Origin: Plakobranchus ocellatus
Lineage: Eukaryota > Mollusca > Gastropoda > Plakobranchidae
Direction of reading: 5' to 3'
NCBI GenBank assembly: GCA_019648995.1
Contig: BLXT01001211.1
Location: forward strand, 850,493 to 872,311
DNA length: 21,819 bases
The position numbers were made by a program, and so were the translations under genes. The notes beneath the pieces are model-generated. The model did no database searches and had not been told where the DNA came from. It saw only the letters and a list, made by a program, of their open reading frames with translations. This document shows positions 19,083 through 21,819 of the stretch, one piece after another; positions within the stretch are counted from its first letter, which is position 1; every line of letters begins with the position of its first letter.

Positions 19083-19125
19083 ATGGTGATCTCAGGTTTG
19101 TTGACACGTGCCGCCACCTCCCCCC
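19083..19125 (-). mobile_element. Internally deleted fragment of SINE-like family 2
   Basis: ggtgatctcagg, as in the left end of the copy at 7838, is followed shortly by gtgccgccacctcccccc, resembling the opposite end of the family (gtgccgcc at 21310, gtgcccccgccccc at 7949). It looks like a copy that lost its middle; the assignment is weak. Confidence 0.35.
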
Positions 19126-21206
19126 TTTCCTCGCCAAGCCAGGTGGCAAGAGTTGATGTGCTGACTCTAGTGGCAAAGAGCTACAGCAACACAAGTCTTA
19201 CACTGTGAAACCTTTGAAAAATCTTCTGATAAAACAAATATGAAATAATGCAAAAACCATACTTTCTTTACAATACACCACTATTTAAGATTGATCTCAG
19301 TGCACAGAATATCCAGAAAGTAGAAATTAACAGCATAAATTTCAAATCAAAACTTTATTTAAAGAAAACAACGAAAACATACATACACACACCTAGAATA
19401 TACAACACAGGCAAAAAGAAAAGCCTCTACTTGCAAAATCATATACAGTTACTGACAAAGACAGGCAATTCAATATAAAGTTTACACACCAGAGATAAAA
19501 TGTAAACTATCGCTAGGAAGGAAAAAAAGAGAAATAAATTGGAAGAAAAAAAAGAAGATATTTTGTATGTACAACAAATGTAAAGAAAAACATAGCATTT
19601 CATTAAATAATGCAAGAAGAATTGCTAGGCTGTATTTGTTCATTACAGAATTAAACAAATTGCAAAAAAAATTCTGTTTGGTTCAAATCTTGATTGGAGA
19701 GGTAAGAGAATGGAAAATATTTACATTTTCCTCACAAAGCGTGAAAAAAAAATGTATGATATTAAAAATCTCTGAAAGGCAGCTAGTTGTGAACTGCATG
19801 TCTCTCTACTCAACAAACTCCCCACCCTTCTCCCATTTGATTCATTTAAACCCTCTCAATCTCACATCTTGTTGAAGCCTTGCATTTCTACACTTGATTC
19901 CATCAAGAAATCTCCCAAGCATTACAGACAAAACTGTTCTTGAATTAAGTGCAATATTGAGCAGACCAGGCAGAGTGAAGGCAACCAATGTAGACACACT
20001 GAGTTAACAAGCAGAAAATTACAAAAGCTTTTTTGTTATAAATTACTGTACCAGTATGTAGACAACAATTGAAGCATCTCGACAAGCTGAGCTCATCACT
20101 AAAGGCAAGATTAGAAATAGCCAGTGAAATATCTTACAAACACGGAGGGAAAAAAATCAGTAAATACTAGCTTGGCTCTCTGTAGCGTAGTCAGAGTAAA
20201 AAATAAAATTATTCTCCTTGTCAAGAATGAAAAGATAAAAACGAAAAAAAAAAAAAAAAAGAAAAGAAGAAGACAATGGGAGGAAGCTATTTTACATAAT
20301 ATACAGGTCCTCATAAAAAGCACTTTTAAATTGCTGTTACTTATAACCTATTTTCTTTGCTGTGTGAAATGTCTTCATCCCATTTCTAGGCAGTGAGCTT
20401 CAAAGACAATCATGATATTAATATATTTTTCCACCAAGCCACCAGCAATGTACAAAGATGGAGACCTTTTGCAATTGCCTGTAAGATAAGGCAACCCAGT
20501 TTATAAACAAATTTTACTGCCTGAGTATTTGTTCACAATTGCTGTAGATAACATATTTGAAAAATGGAGCTAATCAAGATATACGTGACCCAGTGTTCAT
20601 TTCATCAACACTATTGACTAATCACTAAACCTGCGGGAAAAACTATTGTTACAAGTCATTTCTTCAATTTCATATCTGATAAAAGCAATAGTAGCTCAAG
20701 ATTTATATGATTTCAAGCAAGCTTGATCGTGAATTTGCTGGAAGCTGCCAACATTACTATCAGGCTCAGCAAAATTTTGAAAATCAACTGAGAAAAGCCA
20801 TTATAGAAGCACTAGAGCCTAACCTACAAAACTTAATGAGTGAACAAGACTCTACACATATTGCTACAAATACCTAAGTACATGATCTAGGAAAAATGGA
20901 CTATCACAAATTAATCATTTGCTCAAAGGGCCTGAGACTACCTCACTCAATTATTTATGTATTGGCCACTAGCCTATCCAGGCTTATGTTCTCTCATCTC
21001 TGACGCTCTGAGTGTCTGCCCTCACGAAGTACAAGAATTGTATTAACAAATTTGTAAAAATAATACATGTTTCTTGTAATCCATGTGAAGGGTAAATCAT
21101 ACTAAAGATAAAACTGTGTAAAGTATACTGGGCTTGTGAATGCAAGGTAGATCAATTTGGTAATATAGTTTCAAGCAAAGGAATTGGGTTTCTGCATATT
21201 GCCAGT

Positions 21207-21330
21207 CTACAAAAAAACTATCTCAAGCTTTCAGGCCCTATCAGGCCAGGGCGCTGGTAGCAGGGCTGGAGGGTCCCTGCAGATCTCAGGGCGGACTCAA
21301 GAGCCACTGTGCCGCCAAAGCTCCTCCAAG
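21207..21330 (-). mobile_element. SINE-like repeat, family 2, copy 3
   Basis: This copy shares tatcaggccagggcgctggtagcagggct-type blocks with 10190-10235 and gtccctgcagatctcaggg with 7909-7925. The minus strand begins ggcggcacagtggctct, which is A-box-like. No target duplication is evident. Confidence 0.6.
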
Positions 21331-21819
21331 TAAAGGAAATGTTGACAGCTACGACACATCATGTAACTTGGGGATTGGGATTTTTGTAAATGCAAGGAAA
21401 TAATAGAATTGTCTATATGGCAAGAGAAAAAAAATTGTAAATAAGAACTGTGATTGGTTTAAAAGATAGGTATCTCTAAGTGATATGATTTTCTGAAGAA
21501 GACTCTGTGTAATACAACCAGGAGTGAAGATATTGTCCTCATGCACAGTGCAGACACCTTCTGTGGATGTTAAAAACTTTTCTATCTTTTCCTTAAGCTG
21601 ACAAGAACTCTTAAGTTTAAAATGTCAAAAAAAAATTTTTATGAATTTGCACTAATGTTTCAATACCAGGTTTTAGAATTTTTTAAGAAATACATTTTAT
21701 TTTTACAAGCTATGGTTGCAAAATTTACTAATTTCAAGAACGCCAAACAAAGAAATGCATTTTTTTTTTCTCTGTGAAGAAAGAAAATGAAATGCCTTGC
21801 TCCCTTCTGCCAGCGCCTC

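Larger units (their letters stand above)
18366..21819 (-). other. Intron upstream of exon A, running off the window
   Basis: At least 3454 bp with no exon of DNAJC13 found. It holds a SINE-like family 2 fragment (about 19083-19125) and a copy (about 21207-21330). The remainder (18366-19080, 19130-21200, 21335-21819) is AT-rich with homopolymer runs, including an 18-A run near 20244, and shows nothing recognisable. Confidence 0.8.

Noticed and set aside
19248-20396. Several plus-strand frames of 76-102 codons
   Set aside because: AT-rich, Lys/Asn/Ile-biased low-complexity translations with no domain; expected by chance in such DNA.
21790-21819. GC-rich end of the window, possibly the start of the next upstream exon
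   Set aside because: The minus strand could read EALAEGSK, but there is no GT donor beside it (only GC) and it does not match the residues expected before exon A. Undecidable at the edge.

Overview
The window is AT-rich animal genomic DNA from an intron-rich invertebrate. It carries 13 internal exons of one protein-coding gene on the minus strand. Joined in transcript order (18365 down to 30), the exons total 1632 nt. They give 544 uninterrupted codons, and every intron is GT-AG. The protein is clearly DNAJC13/RME-8, the endosomal J-domain co-chaperone. The window covers roughly its C-terminal quarter: two IWN repeats separated by armadillo-like helices, stopping about 70 residues before the usual C-terminus. 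The J domain and N-terminal part lie beyond the right edge, and the last exon(s) lie beyond the left edge. No second gene is supported on either strand. The A/T homopolymer-rich introns and tRNA-SINEs would suit a mollusc or other lophotrochozoan; that is inference only.

Layout from the right. The stretch 18366-21819 is intron, with one SINE-like copy and a SINE fragment. Exon A (18252-18365) holds the first IWN motif. A 6.8 kb intron (11458-18251) follows. It contains an inverted repeat, a possible 39-nt exon resembling the start of exon B, a GGA microsatellite, a complete solo LTR with a 5-bp target duplication, and a tRNA-derived SINE with a 9-bp target duplication. Exons B to M then run at closer spacing from 11457 to 30. 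Their introns contain a piggyBac-like nonautonomous element, one more SINE of the first family, two SINE-like copies of a second family, and several tandem duplications.

The most interesting pattern is that four or five introns carry tandem or nearby copies of the adjoining exon-intron junction: donor-like repeats beside exon L, acceptor copies beside exons J and H, and exon-start look-alikes beside exons B and possibly E. The decoy acceptors at J and H run quickly into stop codons. Two of the look-alikes keep the reading-frame phase of the exon they resemble. No bacterial-type system, CRISPR array or autonomous RNA gene was found.
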